DNA from: Methylogaea oryzae | Lineage (GTDB): Bacteria > Pseudomonadota > Gammaproteobacteria > Methylococcales > Methylococcaceae | Reading direction: 5' to 3' | Assembly: GCF_019669985.1 (NCBI RefSeq) | Contig: NZ_AP019782.1 | Span: forward strand, 2,660,001 to 2,724,000 | DNA length: 64,000 bases | Shown: one piece after another, positions 24,650 through 33,936 of the stretch | Numbering within the stretch: the stretch's first letter is position 1 | How the letters are laid out: the number at the start of each line of letters is the position of its first letter | The notes under the pieces: model-generated | Database searches by the model: none | The model's input: the letters and a program-made list of their open reading frames with translations, nothing else | What the model was told of the DNA's origin: nothing | Translations under genes and position numbers: made by a program

Positions 24650-24682
24650 ATGGCATCAACTCCTTGGTAATGGATTAAATAA

Positions 24683-24701
24683 GCCGCCATTCGTTGGCGG
24701 C
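24683..24701 (-). terminator. Probable terminator after lapB
   Basis: Arms GCCGCCA and TGGCGGC with a 5-nt loop; on the minus strand the stem is followed by TTATTTAAT, a moderately T-rich tail. It lies about 70 bp past the lapB stop. Confidence 0.55.
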
Positions 24702-24771
24702 CGGCCTTAAGCCTAGCCCAATAAACGCATTTGTTACACGGCTTTTCGTGACGGCCACCGCAATTACGCGG

Positions 24772-25934
24772 CTATCCCCCCACGCCATCGTTGCGTATTC
24801 GCATGGTCTCCCAATGCAGGCATGCCGGACAGCGCCAATATAACGTCTCGGAACCGAAACCGCAGTGCGCGCACAGGTAGTTGTGGCTATTGACCACAAA
24901 ATGCTGCAACGATTGGCGCACAACGAACAAATGGGGCGTCGCGGCCGGCTGCTCGCACAGCAGCCCCAGCAACGCGTGCAGCCCGCGCAAGGAAGGGCGG
25001 GAAGCCACCGTGGCCGAAAGATAATCCGCCGCCTTGTCCAAACCTTCGCCACGGGCAATCAGACTGGCCATGGCCACTGCCGCCTCGGCGGATTTGTATT
25101 TGGCCCCCAGCCAATCCAGGTAATCCAATAATTCGCGGCGCTCCGCCAACTGGTCGCCGTAGGCCAGGAACCAAGGCAGTATCTCGGGCAGGTAACGCGG
25201 GTTCTGCTCCTCCACCCGCTTGAGACAGCGATAAGCCTGGGGGAAATCGCCGCGATCCACGGCCAAGTCAACCGCCAGCAAGCTGGCTCGAACGCAATTG
25301 GCCTCATGGGATAAGGCGACGTCGATACAGGATGCCGCCTCCCGCGCATGGCCGGCGGCGCGCTGGGCCTGCGCCATTTCGCAATAGAATTGCGCCAGGG
25401 TTTCGCCGCGACGTCCCTTGCCGCCCATGGCCCGCAGGCAATCGATAGCTTTCGGCCAATCCTTTTCCTGCTGGTAGATATCCAACAACTGGGCGGCGGC
25501 GGCCTCCCGCTGCGCGGGCATCGCCAGCAAGCCGGTGAAGACCTCCTCGGCGCGGTCGAACAAGCCGGCGCGCAAATAATCCATTCCCAGCTCGAAACGG
25601 ATGCGGCACCGCTCGCCTTCCTCCAAACCGCTTTTCGACAACAGCGACTGATGCAGAGCGATGGCCCGCTCTACCTGGCCTGGCCTTCCTTGCGCGCCAG
25701 AGCCGCCAACGCCATATGGGCGCTGAAGGAATCGCCGGTGGTATCCAGCACGCCTGAAATCAGTTCAGCCGCTTTATCCGGGCTGTCGCGCAGCAAATAA
25801 TCCATGCTGTTGCGGCAGACGCGCCGCAGTTCCGCCATCTCGACCGCCGCAGCCCTGGCGGCATAATGCTTGCGCGCCCCCAGCCAACCGGAAGCCGCCG
25901 CGATGGGAAGCAATATGTAGAGAATTTCCTGCAT
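24772..25934 (-). pseudogene. lapB: lapB (LPS assembly protein B) interrupted by a frameshift
   Basis: Two minus-strand frames together make one LapB/YciM of about 385 residues. The first (25671-25934) has the N-terminal membrane anchor (MQEILYILLPIAAASGWLGA) and the start of the TPR region; the second (24772 to about 25680) has the remaining TPRs and the C-terminal rubredoxin-like zinc site (CAHCGF and CPACLHW). The break coincides with a tandem duplication TGGCC TGGCC at 25676-25685; with one copy the reading is KEGQVERAIALHQ, exactly the expected join. LapB controls LpxC proteolysis by FtsH and is essential in E. coli, so a sequencing or assembly error, or a slippage-reversible mutation, must be considered. 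The usual partner lapA is missing upstream. Confidence 0.9.
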
Positions 25935-25980
25935 GGCGCCTTATCCTCGCTGGATTCGGAAAATCGCCGTGAGTCCGCCG

Positions 25981-26301
25981 TCAAGTCGAAGCGGGTCGGG
26001 AGTCTTTCGATGAATTCGCCACGCTGGCGTCGACCCGATCACGCAATTCCTTGCCGGGTTTGAAATGAGGGACGTATTTAGGGGTCAGGTCCACGACATC
26101 GCCGGTTTTGGGATTGCGCCCGGCGCGGGGTGGCCGATAGTGTAGGGAAAAACTGCCGAAACCGCGTATTTCGATGCGCTGGCCGGCGGATAAGGCTGTG
26201 CTCATGTGCTCCAGAACGCACTTGACGGCCAACTCCACATCCTTGGAAGCAAGATGCGTCTGCTTTTTGGTGAGCAACTCAATCAATTCCGACTTGGTCA
26301 T
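25981..26301 (-). CDS. ihfB: Integration host factor subunit beta
   Basis: A 106-residue HU/IHF-family DNA-bending protein. The start [17 protein letters not shown] and the DNA-binding arm [30 protein letters not shown] are those of IHF beta; the C-terminal tail is about ten residues longer than in E. coli and rich in Ser, Ala and Asn. It follows rpsA past a terminator and precedes lapB by 46 bp, the normal rpsA-ihfB-(lapA)-lapB order. Confidence 0.96.
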   Translation of the reverse strand: MTKSELIELLTKKQTHLASKDVELAVKCVLEHMSTALSAGQRIEIRGFGSFSLHYRPPRAGRNPKTGDVVDLTPKYVPHFKPGKELRDRVDASVANSSKDSRPAST

Positions 26302-26318
26302 AAACCTGCTCTCCAAAG

Positions 26319-26346
26319 AAAAAGGGGGCACGTGTGCCCCCTTTTC
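26319..26346. terminator. Terminator between rpsA and ihfB
   Basis: The arms AAAAGGGGGCA and TGCCCCCTTTT flank a short CGTG loop. The stem lies 10 bp after the rpsA stop and its right arm ends in four T on the minus strand. Because ihfB starts only 18 bp further, it may attenuate rather than fully end transcription. Confidence 0.75.
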
Positions 26347-26355
26347 CGCGTCGAC

Positions 26356-28023
26356 TTACTTCTCCATCTGCTCCTTGAAGATGTCGCCCAAGGTGGCGGC
26401 ACCCGTCGTCTGCTGTTGGGTGTACCCCTTCAGCACGGCGGTTTCTTCCTCGGTATCCTTAGCCTTGATAGAGAGGCTGATGCTCTTGGTCTTCTTGTCC
26501 ACGCCGATGAACTTGGCTTCCACCTCGTCGCCCACTTTCAGCAGGGTACGGGCGTCTTCCACGCGATCGCGCTGGATTTCGGAAGCGCGCAGGTAACCGT
26601 CGACGCTGTCCGCCAGGGAGATAACGGCGCCCTTGGCATCCACTTCCGTGACCGTGCCCTTGACGATGTCGCCCTTTTCGTGGGCAGCCAGGAAGTTCTG
26701 GAACGGATCCTGTTCCAGCTGCTTCACGCCCAGGGAAATACGCTCGCGTTCCGGGTCGATGGCCAGAATGACGGTTTCGACCTCGTCACCCTTCTTGTAA
26801 TTGCGGATGGCTTCTTCGCCGGTCGTCGACCAGGAAATGTCGGACAGGTGGACCAGACCGTCGATGCCGCCGTCCAGGCCGATGAAAATGCCGAAGTCGG
26901 TGATGGACTTGATGACGCCGCTGATGCGATCGCCTTTCTGGTGGCTGGCGGCGAATTCGTCCCACGGATTGCCCTTGCACTGCTTCATGCCCAGGGAGAT
27001 GCGGCGACGGTCTTCGTCGATTTCCAGCACCATGACTTCCACTTCGTCGCCCAACTGGACAACCTTGGACGGGTTGACGTTCTTGTTGGTCCAATCCATT
27101 TCGGACACGTGCACCAAGCCTTCCACGCCTTCTTCCAGCTCAACGAAGCAGCCGTAGTCGGTGAGGTTGCTGATCTTGCCGAATACGCGGGTACCCTGCG
27201 GGTAGCGGCGGGAAATGTTCTGCCACGGATCTTCGCCCAGCTGCTTCAGGCCCAGGGAAACGCGGTTCTTTTCCTGGTCGTACTTGAGCACCTTGACTTG
27301 CAGTTCCTGACCGATCTGCACGGCTTCGGACGGATGGTGGATGCGTTTCCAGGCCATGTCGGTGATGTGCAGCAGGCCGTCGATACCGCCCAGGTCGATG
27401 AACGCACCGTAGTCGGTGAGGTTCTTGACCACGCCCATGATGATGGCGCCTTCCTTCAGGCTGTCCACCAGGGCCGCGCGTTCCGCGCTGTATTCTTTTT
27501 CCACCACGGCACGGCGCGACAGCACCACGTTGTTGCGCTTCTGGTCGATCTTGATGACCTTGAATTCCAGGTCGCGGTTTTCCAGGAACGCGGTATCGCG
27601 CACCGGACGCACGTCCACCAGGGAGCCGGGCAGGAACGCGCGCAGCGCGCCGACGGAAACGGTGAAACCGCCGCGCACTTTGCCGCTGATGCGGCCGACC
27701 ACGGTGGCGTTTTCTTCGAAAGCTTTCTCCAGTTCGCCCCAGGCCATTTGCTTCTTGGCCTTGTCGCGGGACAGCAGCGTAGCGCCCATGCCGTCTTCCA
27801 GCATTTCCAGGGCCACATCCACTTCATCGCCGATCTGGACTTCGATCTCGCCGCTGTCGCTGAGGAACTGCCACTTGGGGATCAGGCCCTCGGACTTGAG
27901 GCCGGCGTTGACGACCACCACATCGTTGCCGATGTCGACGACCGTGCCGCGGAGGATGGAACCCTGGCGCATTTCGGACTGCACCAGACTCTGTTCAAAC
28001 AATTCAGCAAAGCTTTCGCTCAT
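26356..28023 (-). CDS. rpsA: 30S ribosomal protein S1
   Basis: A 555-residue protein of six S1 repeats, the full gammaproteobacterial length. The first two repeats bind the ribosome, the later ones mRNA (repeats such as [22 protein letters not shown] and [20 protein letters not shown]). ATG 28023 ([18 protein letters not shown]) is the family start; the frame is open four codons upstream. The gene is separated from cmk by 110 bp, which should hold its own strong promoter. Confidence 0.98.
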   Translation of the reverse strand: MSESFAELFEQSLVQSEMRQGSILRGTVVDIGNDVVVVNAGLKSEGLIPKWQFLSDSGEIEVQIGDEVDVALEMLEDGMGATLLSRDKAKKQMAWGELEKAFEENATVVGRISGKVRGGFTVSVGALRAFLPGSLVDVRPVRDTAFLENRDLEFKVIKIDQKRNNVVLSRRAVVEKEYSAERAALVDSLKEGAIIMGVVKNLTDYGAFIDLGGIDGLLHITDMAWKRIHHPSEAVQIGQELQVKVLKYDQEKNRVSLGLKQLGEDPWQNISRRYPQGTRVFGKISNLTDYGCFVELEEGVEGLVHVSEMDWTNKNVNPSKVVQLGDEVEVMVLEIDEDRRRISLGMKQCKGNPWDEFAASHQKGDRISGVIKSITDFGIFIGLDGGIDGLVHLSDISWSTTGEEAIRNYKKGDEVETVILAIDPERERISLGVKQLEQDPFQNFLAAHEKGDIVKGTVTEVDAKGAVISLADSVDGYLRASEIQRDRVEDARTLLKVGDEVEAKFIGVDKKTKSISLSIKAKDTEEETAVLKGYTQQQTTGAATLGDIFKEQMEK

Positions 28024-28134
28024 AAAACTACGCACTTCCCTGGACAGACCAACCGGAGAGTTAAAATCTGGCCATGTATCAAAAGTTAATAAAACCGCTC
28101 AACGCGGCACCAATTCCGTCGCACTACCCAAACC

Positions 28135-28800
28135 CTAACCGTTGATCAGATCCAGCACGCGCGCTATCACTTGATCGATAGTCAAACCGGAAGAATCGAC
28201 CACCGTCGCATCGGCCGCCGGCACCAAAGGCGACACGGCCCGTTCCCGATCACGGCGATCCCGCTCTTCCAATTCAAGGGTTAATTGACCAAGGTTAACA
28301 TCAAGTCCCTGCTCCTTCAACTGCTTATAACGCCGCTCGGCGCGCACCTCGGCGCTGGCGGTGAGGAACACTTTATAAGGCGCGTCGGCGAACACCACCG
28401 TGCCCATATCGCGTCCGTCGGCCACCAAACCGGGCGGGCGGCGGAAGGCCCGCTGCTTTTCCAGCAGCACGGCGCGCACCTCGGGGTGGGGAGCGATATG
28501 GGAAGCCGCCGCGCCGGTTTCCTCCCGCTGGATTTCGGCGCTGACATCGTCCCCGTCCAACAACACGGCGAAGCCGTCGGCGGTACGGAACGACAAATCC
28601 ATCGCCCGCGCCGTCGCGACGACGGCGGCCAAGTCGTCCAACGCGACGCCGCGACGCCGCACCGCCACCGCCAAGGCGCGGTAAATGGCGCCGCTGTCCA
28701 GGTAATTCCACCCCAAACGCTGCGCCAAAGCACGGCTGACCGTGCCCTTGCCGGCGCCGCCGGGACCGTCGATGGCGAGTACCGGAGGTAAATCGGCCAT
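28135..28800 (-). CDS. cmk: Cytidylate kinase
   Basis: A 221-residue kinase that phosphorylates CMP and dCMP. The P-loop IDGPGGAGKGTVSRALAQRL and LDSGAIYRALA at the N-terminus, VADGRDMGTVVFADAPYKVFL and the RDRRDRERAVSPL lid are intact. It starts 3 bp after the aroA stop, so it is in the pheA-hisC-tyrA-aroA-cmk operon. Confidence 0.97.
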   Translation of the reverse strand: MADLPPVLAIDGPGGAGKGTVSRALAQRLGWNYLDSGAIYRALAVAVRRRGVALDDLAAVVATARAMDLSFRTADGFAVLLDGDDVSAEIQREETGAAASHIAPHPEVRAVLLEKQRAFRRPPGLVADGRDMGTVVFADAPYKVFLTASAEVRAERRYKQLKEQGLDVNLGQLTLELEERDRRDRERAVSPLVPAADATVVDSSGLTIDQVIARVLDLING

Positions 28801-28803
28801 GCC

Positions 28804-30120
28804 TTACTCCGTCACGCTGATGTTCAGTCCCAAGTTTTTCGCCAAGGACACGAAGGTGGGGAAGGAAGTATTAACGTTGGCGCAATCGTCGATGTCGATG
28901 GTTCCGGACGCACGCAACGCCGCGATCGAGAAGGACATGGCGATGCGATGGTCGCCGCGGGAATTGACCCGACCGGAGCCCAGCCGGCCGCCTTGGATGA
29001 CCATGCCGTCCGGCGTCGGCTTGGCGTCGATGCCCAAGGCCACCAGGCCGTCGGCCATCACCTGGATGCGGTCGCTTTCCTTCACCCGCAACTCCTCCGC
29101 GCCAGTCAGCACGGTCTGGCCTTCGGCGCAGGCCGCCGCCACGAACAATACCGGGAATTCGTCGATGGCCAGCGGCACCAGCTCCTCGGGGATGGCGATG
29201 CCTTTCAGCTTGGCCGAACGCACGCGCAAGTCCGCCACCGGCTCGCCGCCCACGGTGCGCGGGTTGAGCAGTTCGATATCCGCACCCATGAGCTTCAAAA
29301 TGTCGATCACGCCGGTGCGGGTCGGGTTGATGCCGACGTGCTGCAGGGTGATGTCGGAACCCTCGGCGATGGAAGCGCCCACCAGGAAGAAAGCGGCCGA
29401 GGAAATGTCCGCCGGCACGTCGATGTCGCAGGCGGTCAGCTTGCCGCCGCTACGCACGCTGATCTTGTCGCCGTCGCGGCGCACTTCGTAGCCGAACCCC
29501 TGCAGCATGCGTTCGGTGTGGTCGCGGGTGGGCGCGGGCTCGGTGACGCTGGTTTCGCCTTCCGCATACAGGCCGGCCAGCAACAGGCAGGACTTCACCT
29601 GGGCGGACGCCACCGGCATGTCGTAGTGCATGCCTTTCAACTGGTGGCCGCCCTTGATGCGCAGCGGCGCCGTGCCGGCCTCGGTGGTTTCGATCACCGC
29701 CCCCATGTCGCGCAACGGCGCGGTCACCCGCTTCATCGGGCGGCGCGACAGGGATTCGTCGCCAGTCAGCACCGTATCGAAAGGCTGGCCGGACAACAGG
29801 CCCGACAGCAAGCGCATGGAAGTGCCGGAGTTGCCCAGGTACAGCTCGCCGGCCGGTGCTTTCAGGCCGTGCAAGCCGACGCCGTGAACGGTCAGTTCGC
29901 CGGGACCGCCCCGCTCGATCTTGACGCCCATGGCCTGGAACGCCGCCAGGGTAGACAGGGCGTCCTCGGCTTCCAGCCAGCCCTTCACGTGGGTCACGCC
30001 CTCGGCGATGGAACCCAGCATCACCGAGCGATGGGAAATGGACTTGTCGCCCGCCACGCGGCCCTCGCCTTTCAGGCAGCCGCCGGGTTGGACGTGAAAC
30101 TGGACTTGCTTACTGTGCAT
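28804..30120 (-). CDS. aroA: 3-phosphoshikimate 1-carboxyvinyltransferase (EPSP synthase)
   Basis: A 438-residue enzyme of the shikimate pathway. Motifs GDKSISHRSVMLGS (substrate-binding) and LGNSGTSMRLLSGLL are typical; the glycine-alanine variant around LGNSGTSMR belongs to the common class. ATG 30120 (MHSKQVQFHVQPGG) overlaps the tyrA end by 11 bp, so translation is coupled; the longer frame upstream is a shadow of tyrA. An aroA-tyrA pairing, sometimes a fusion in pseudomonads, is kept as separate genes here. Confidence 0.97.
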   Translation of the reverse strand: MHSKQVQFHVQPGGCLKGEGRVAGDKSISHRSVMLGSIAEGVTHVKGWLEAEDALSTLAAFQAMGVKIERGGPGELTVHGVGLHGLKAPAGELYLGNSGTSMRLLSGLLSGQPFDTVLTGDESLSRRPMKRVTAPLRDMGAVIETTEAGTAPLRIKGGHQLKGMHYDMPVASAQVKSCLLLAGLYAEGETSVTEPAPTRDHTERMLQGFGYEVRRDGDKISVRSGGKLTACDIDVPADISSAAFFLVGASIAEGSDITLQHVGINPTRTGVIDILKLMGADIELLNPRTVGGEPVADLRVRSAKLKGIAIPEELVPLAIDEFPVLFVAAACAEGQTVLTGAEELRVKESDRIQVMADGLVALGIDAKPTPDGMVIQGGRLGSGRVNSRGDHRIAMSFSIAALRASGTIDIDDCANVNTSFPTFVSLAKNLGLNISVTE

Positions 30121-30994
30121 GATGGTTGTTCTCGTACAGATCCAAAAACCGTTGCCGCGCCGCTTTGGCGCGTTGAAATAACTGCAGCAGGGCGTCGCCG
30201 TCCCCGCTTGCGATAAGCGCCGCCACCTGGCCCAATTCGTCGCGCAAGCCTTCGATGCGCTGCAAAATCGGCTCGCGATTGGCCAGGCAGATGTCGCGCC
30301 ACATGGCGGCGTCGCTGGAGGCGATGCGGGTGAAATCGCGGAAGCCGCCGGCCGCGTAGCGGAAAATCGCCTCCGTCTCGTCTTCCCGTCCCAGCATATC
30401 CACCAGGGCGAAAGCCGCCACATGGGGCAAATGGCTGGTGGCCGCCAGCACTTGGTCGTGGCGCAGCGGCTCCATCTCGCTCACCTCGGCTCCGGCGCCG
30501 CGCCACAGCTCGGCCACCCGCTGCACCGCAGCGGGAGCGGTCTCCGCCGCGGGCGTCAAAATCACCCGCTTGTGGCGGAACAGATCGGCGTGGGAAGCGT
30601 CCACACCGCTGCGCTCGGCCCCGGCGATGGGATGGCCCGGCACGAAATTGGCCGGCAGGGAACCGAATACCCGTTCCGCCGCCTCCAACACGTTGACCTT
30701 GGTGCTGCCGGCGTCGGTGTAAACGGCACGGCTATTCCACACCGGCTTGAGAGCGGCCAACACCGCCTCGGTGGCTTGCACCGGCACGGCGATCAGCACC
30801 ACGTCGGCATCCTTGGCCCCCTCGGCCACATCGGCGCAGCCCCGATCGACCACTCCCAGAGCCTGCGCCCGCTGCAAATTAGCCGCATCCGCATCCACGC
30901 CGACCACGCGGCGGCACAAGCCGGCGCGGCGGGCGGCCCGCGCCAGGGAGCCGCCGATCAGACCGACGCCGACGATGCAAAGGCGTTCGATCAT
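30110..30994 (-). CDS. tyrA: Prephenate/arogenate dehydrogenase
   Basis: A 294-residue NAD-dependent dehydrogenase that commits prephenate to tyrosine. The N-terminal Rossmann motif IVGVGLIGGSLARAARRAG, the substrate motif GHPIAGAERSG and ATSHLPHVAAFALV are present; no chorismate mutase domain is fused, so it is the stand-alone TyrA type. ATG 30994 overlaps the hisC stop as ATGA. Confidence 0.95.
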   Translation of the reverse strand: MIERLCIVGVGLIGGSLARAARRAGLCRRVVGVDADAANLQRAQALGVVDRGCADVAEGAKDADVVLIAVPVQATEAVLAALKPVWNSRAVYTDAGSTKVNVLEAAERVFGSLPANFVPGHPIAGAERSGVDASHADLFRHKRVILTPAAETAPAAVQRVAELWRGAGAEVSEMEPLRHDQVLAATSHLPHVAAFALVDMLGREDETEAIFRYAAGGFRDFTRIASSDAAMWRDICLANREPILQRIEGLRDELGQVAALIASGDGDALLQLFQRAKAARQRFLDLYENNHHAQ

Positions 30995-32106
30995 GCCGCC
31001 AGGACGGCGTCCAGGGCGCGCAGGAAAACGGCGTTCTGCTCGGGCGTACCCACGGTGACGCGCAAATGGTTGGGCATGCCGTAATTGCCCACCGGCCGCA
31101 CGATGACGCCTTGGCGCAGCAAAGCGTCGTACAAGGGCGCGGCGGGCCGCCCCATGTCCACGCAAACGAAATTGCCGACGGACGGGATATAGGCCAAGCC
31201 GCGCTCGGCGAAAGCCGCGACCAGCTGCTGCATGCCTTGGGCGTTGAGCTCTAGGGAACGGCGCAAATGCGCCTCATCCTCCAACGCCGCCCTGGCGGCG
31301 GCCAGCGCCACGCTGCTGACGTTGAACGGCGGCCGCACCCGGTTCATCAAGTCGGCCACCTCGGGATGAGACACCGAGTACCCCACCCGCAGCCCGGCCA
31401 AGCCGTAGCACTTGGAAAAAGTGCGCGCCACGATCAAATTGGGATAACGCTCCACCCAAGCCATCGTGTCGGGATAATCCGCCGCGCCCATGGCGGGATG
31501 GCTGGCGTACTCGAAATAAGCCTCGTCCACCACCACCAGCACCTCGCGCGGCAGATCGCGAATGAAGCTTTCCAAGGCGGCGGAGCCCAGCCAGGTACCG
31601 GTGGGATTGTTGGGATTGGCGATGAAGATCAGCCGGGTGCGCGGCGTAACGGCTCGGCGCATGGCGTCCAGATCGTTGCCCCAGCGGCTGGCGGGCGTGG
31701 CCACCGCCTGGGCGCCCAGGGTCTGGGTGAAAATGGGATAGAGCGCGAAGGAATGCTGGGAAAACATCACCTCGTTGTCCGGCGTCACGAACACCCGCGC
31801 GGCGAACTCCAGCACGTCGCTGGAACCGTTGCCCAAGGTAATGCGTTCGGCCGCCACGCCCAGCCGTTCGGACAACGCCGCCTTCAACTCGAACCCGCCG
31901 CCGTCGGGATACAGCTCCACCTCTTTCGAAGCGGCCAACGCGGCCTCCAGCGCCTTGGGGCTGGGACCCAGCGGGTTTTCGTTGGAAGCCAGCTTGACGA
32001 TATTGCTCAAGCCCAGCTCCCGCTCCAACTCGCCGATGGGCTTGCCGGGCTGGTAAGGAGTCAAGCCCCGCACGCCGGGGGCCGCCAATTCGAAAAAATT
32101 CACCAT
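30991..32106 (-). CDS. hisC: Histidinol-phosphate aminotransferase (HisC-like)
   Basis: A 371-residue fold-type I PLP enzyme. The Schiff-base lysine is in TFSKCYGLAGLRVGY; LASNENPLGPSP and NPNNPTG are substrate- and cofactor-binding. The position between pheA and tyrA is that of the hisC2 paralogue that often also transaminates aromatic 2-oxo acids, so its main role may be phenylalanine and tyrosine synthesis; sequence alone does not separate the two. It starts 18 bp after pheA. Confidence 0.94.
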   Translation of the reverse strand: MVNFFELAAPGVRGLTPYQPGKPIGELERELGLSNIVKLASNENPLGPSPKALEAALAASKEVELYPDGGGFELKAALSERLGVAAERITLGNGSSDVLEFAARVFVTPDNEVMFSQHSFALYPIFTQTLGAQAVATPASRWGNDLDAMRRAVTPRTRLIFIANPNNPTGTWLGSAALESFIRDLPREVLVVVDEAYFEYASHPAMGAADYPDTMAWVERYPNLIVARTFSKCYGLAGLRVGYSVSHPEVADLMNRVRPPFNVSSVALAAARAALEDEAHLRRSLELNAQGMQQLVAAFAERGLAYIPSVGNFVCVDMGRPAAPLYDALLRQGVIVRPVGNYGMPNHLRVTVGTPEQNAVFLRALDAVLAA

Positions 32107-32124
32107 AGAAATATCGTATTGCTG

Positions 32125-33204
32125 TTAAGCCTGGGCGCGCGGATAAGAGCCCAGCACCTTGACGAAGCTGACCTCGGCCTGGGCCACGCGCAGGGCCTCG
32201 GCCACACCGGCATCGTCCCGATGCCCTTCCACGTCGATGAAAAACACGTAATCCCAAGCGCCGCGCCGCGAGGGACGCGACTCGATCTTGCTCATGCTGA
32301 TGCCGTGCTGGGCGAACGGCGCCAGGGCGCGATGCAGGGCGCCGGGCTGATTCCCGGTGGAGATCAGCAAGGAAGTCTTGTCGCGCCCCGTCGGCCCCAC
32401 GGCCAAGCGGCCGATCACCAGGAACCGGGTGGTATTGTCCGCCTCATCCTCGATGTTGCGCTGCAACACCGCGAGGCCGTAGATATCCGCCGCCGTCTCC
32501 CCCGCCACCGCCGCGCTGTCCGGCGTTTCCGCCGCCAGGCGGGCCGCTTCGGCGTTGCTGCTCACGGCGACCCGCTCGGCCCCCGGCAGATAACGGTCCA
32601 GCCAGCGCCGGCACTGCGCCAGGGACTGCTGGTGGGAGAACACCTTGCGGATGGCGGCAAGATCGGCCTGCTTGCCCATCAGATTGTGATGGATACGCAG
32701 CGACACCTCGCCGCAAATGCCGAGAGAGGAATTCAGGAAGCTATCCAGCGTGTGGGTGATGACGCCCTCGGTGGAATTCTCCACCGGCACCACGCCGAAC
32801 TGGCAATCGCCGCTTTCCACCGCGCGAAAAATCTCGTCGATGGCCGGCAGCGGCACGGCTTGGACAGCATGGCCGAAGTGCTTATAGGCCGCCTGCTGGC
32901 TGAAGGTGCCGGCCGGCCCGAGAAAAGCCACCGTCAGCGGCTTTTCCAAAGCCAGGCAGGCGGACATCAGCTCGCGGAACAACCGCGCCACGGAATCGTC
33001 GTCCAAAGGACCTTGGTTCAAGTCCCGCACCCGCTGCAATACCTGGGCCTCCCGCTCGGGCCGATAGAAATTATCGGTCTCGCCGGCCGCCAGCTTGGCC
33101 TCGGCCACTTCTTGCGCCAAGCGCGCGCGGCGGTTGAAAAGTTCCAGGATTTCGGCGTCGAGGGCGTCGATCTGTTTGCGAATTTCGGAAAGGGGTTGCG
33201 TCAT
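32125..33204 (-). CDS. pheA: Bifunctional chorismate mutase/prephenate dehydratase
   Basis: A 359-residue P-protein. Residues 1-90 form the AroQ chorismate mutase (IRKQIDALDAEILELFNRRA), followed by the prephenate dehydratase (VAFLGPAGTFSQQAA, VVPVENSTEGVI) and a C-terminal ACT domain with the phenylalanine-binding ESRPSR motif. It heads the aromatic operon here. serC, which usually stands directly upstream, is absent; brnA lies there instead. Confidence 0.97.
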   Translation of the reverse strand: MTQPLSEIRKQIDALDAEILELFNRRARLAQEVAEAKLAAGETDNFYRPEREAQVLQRVRDLNQGPLDDDSVARLFRELMSACLALEKPLTVAFLGPAGTFSQQAAYKHFGHAVQAVPLPAIDEIFRAVESGDCQFGVVPVENSTEGVITHTLDSFLNSSLGICGEVSLRIHHNLMGKQADLAAIRKVFSHQQSLAQCRRWLDRYLPGAERVAVSSNAEAARLAAETPDSAAVAGETAADIYGLAVLQRNIEDEADNTTRFLVIGRLAVGPTGRDKTSLLISTGNQPGALHRALAPFAQHGISMSKIESRPSRRGAWDYVFFIDVEGHRDDAGVAEALRVAQAEVSFVKVLGSYPRAQA

Positions 33205-33310
33205 GAACGGCGCGTCGGCTGGTCCGTTTGTTGAAAGATGGGCTCACGCCGGCGCGTGAAAAATCCGGCACATGCTAACCGCGAACGGCTTTAAATTCCA
33301 GCCGGGCGCG

Positions 33311-33520
33311 CTACGACCAGTTGAGATTCAACTTGCGGTGGGAAGCGGCGCAGTCTCTCAAGTAGAGGTTGATGAGGCTTTGGTACGGAATGCCCACCTC
33401 CTCGGAAAGCGCTTTAAAGTAGCCGATGGATTCTTCATCCAGGCGGATCGTCACCTGTTTTTTTAACTGGGAAGCATAGGGATTCTTCCTGGCCTTGGAG
33501 AAGTCATATTCTTTGCGCAT
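33311..33520 (-). CDS. brnA: Antitoxin of the BrnT/BrnA family
   Basis: A 69-residue protein with an N-terminal KEYDFSKARKNPYA segment and a ribbon-helix-helix-like region (QVTIRLDEESIGYFKALSEE, then GIPYQSLINLYLRDCA), as in the BrnA/CopG-type antitoxins that neutralise BrnT and repress their own promoter. It starts 9 bp after the brnT stop; the toxin-first order is the family norm. The gene ends 106 bp before pheA. Confidence 0.9.
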   Translation of the reverse strand: MRKEYDFSKARKNPYASQLKKQVTIRLDEESIGYFKALSEEVGIPYQSLINLYLRDCAASHRKLNLNWS

Positions 33521-33529
33521 GGGACACCT

Positions 33530-33811
33530 TTACGAGTAGTACTTTCTTTCCTGGGCCGTCGCCTTGCGGGCGGAGATGATTCGAATCGCCCCTCCGTCGC
33601 CCCGGTAGCAATGGCAGACGACCAAGAGCCTTAACGCAGCGCTCAAGCCGAGCAGAACAAAACGATCTTCTTCACCGGAATGGTCCGGGTCGTCGATGAG
33701 CTTGGCGCGCTCGTCGTAGAAAGCGGATTTCGCCTCATCGAAGCTCACGCCATGCTTCTTGACGTTGACGGCGGCCTTCCGTTCGTCCCACTCGAAGTGC
33801 AATGCGCTCAT
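33530..33811 (-). CDS. brnT: Ribonuclease toxin of the BrnT family
   Basis: A 93-residue RelE-fold ribonuclease toxin. FEWDERKAAVNVKKHGVSFDEA, then DDPDHSGEEDRFVLLG, and the C-terminal RIISARKATAQERKYY are the full BrnT signature. ATG 33811 was taken; a TTG nine bases later would give the more usual MHFEWDERK start. The ATG lies only 6 bp after a good -10 box, so the transcript may be leaderless. BrnTA systems act in stress-induced growth arrest and plasmid or island stability. Confidence 0.92.
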   Translation of the reverse strand: MSALHFEWDERKAAVNVKKHGVSFDEAKSAFYDERAKLIDDPDHSGEEDRFVLLGLSAALRLLVVCHCYRGDGGAIRIISARKATAQERKYYS

Positions 33812-33817
33812 AGCGCG

Positions 33818-33846
33818 AGTGTAGTTACGATGTAATGCAATGACAA
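33818..33846 (-). promoter_or_regulatory. Promoter and possible operator of brnTA
   Basis: On the minus strand -35 TTGTCA (33841-33846) and -10 TACACT (33818-33823) are separated by exactly 17 bp. The spacer holds the inverted repeat TTAC-ATC-GTAA, a possible binding site for the BrnA antitoxin, which is known to autorepress in this family. Transcription would begin at or next to the brnT ATG. Confidence 0.6.
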
Positions 33847-33872
33847 GCTGCACGAGCGCCCGGCGGGAGCCG

Positions 33873-33904
33873 AAAAAAATTCGCGGCGGCCCTGCGGGCC
33901 GCCG
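33873..33904 (-). terminator. Terminator after the NACHT-FGE gene
   Basis: A perfect 9-bp stem, CGGCGGCCC (33884-33892) and GGGCCGCCG (33896-33904), with loop TGC; on the minus strand CGAA and seven T follow. It is 33 bp past the stop codon of the NACHT gene. If that gene is a diversified target, this stem is also where a post-repeat hairpin would be expected. Confidence 0.8.
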
Positions 33905-33936
33905 AGGCAAAGGGAAAAAGAACCAAGCGCAAAGGG

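Noticed and set aside
24772-25641. Independent short TPR protein with its own start
   Set aside because: The frame would need a TTG start without ribosome site, and it joins perfectly with the upstream anchor when one TGGCC copy is removed.
33873-33904. Post-repeat hairpin of a DGR
   Set aside because: The stem is followed by seven T and is fully explained as an intrinsic terminator; it is kept only as a side remark for the variable-region idea.
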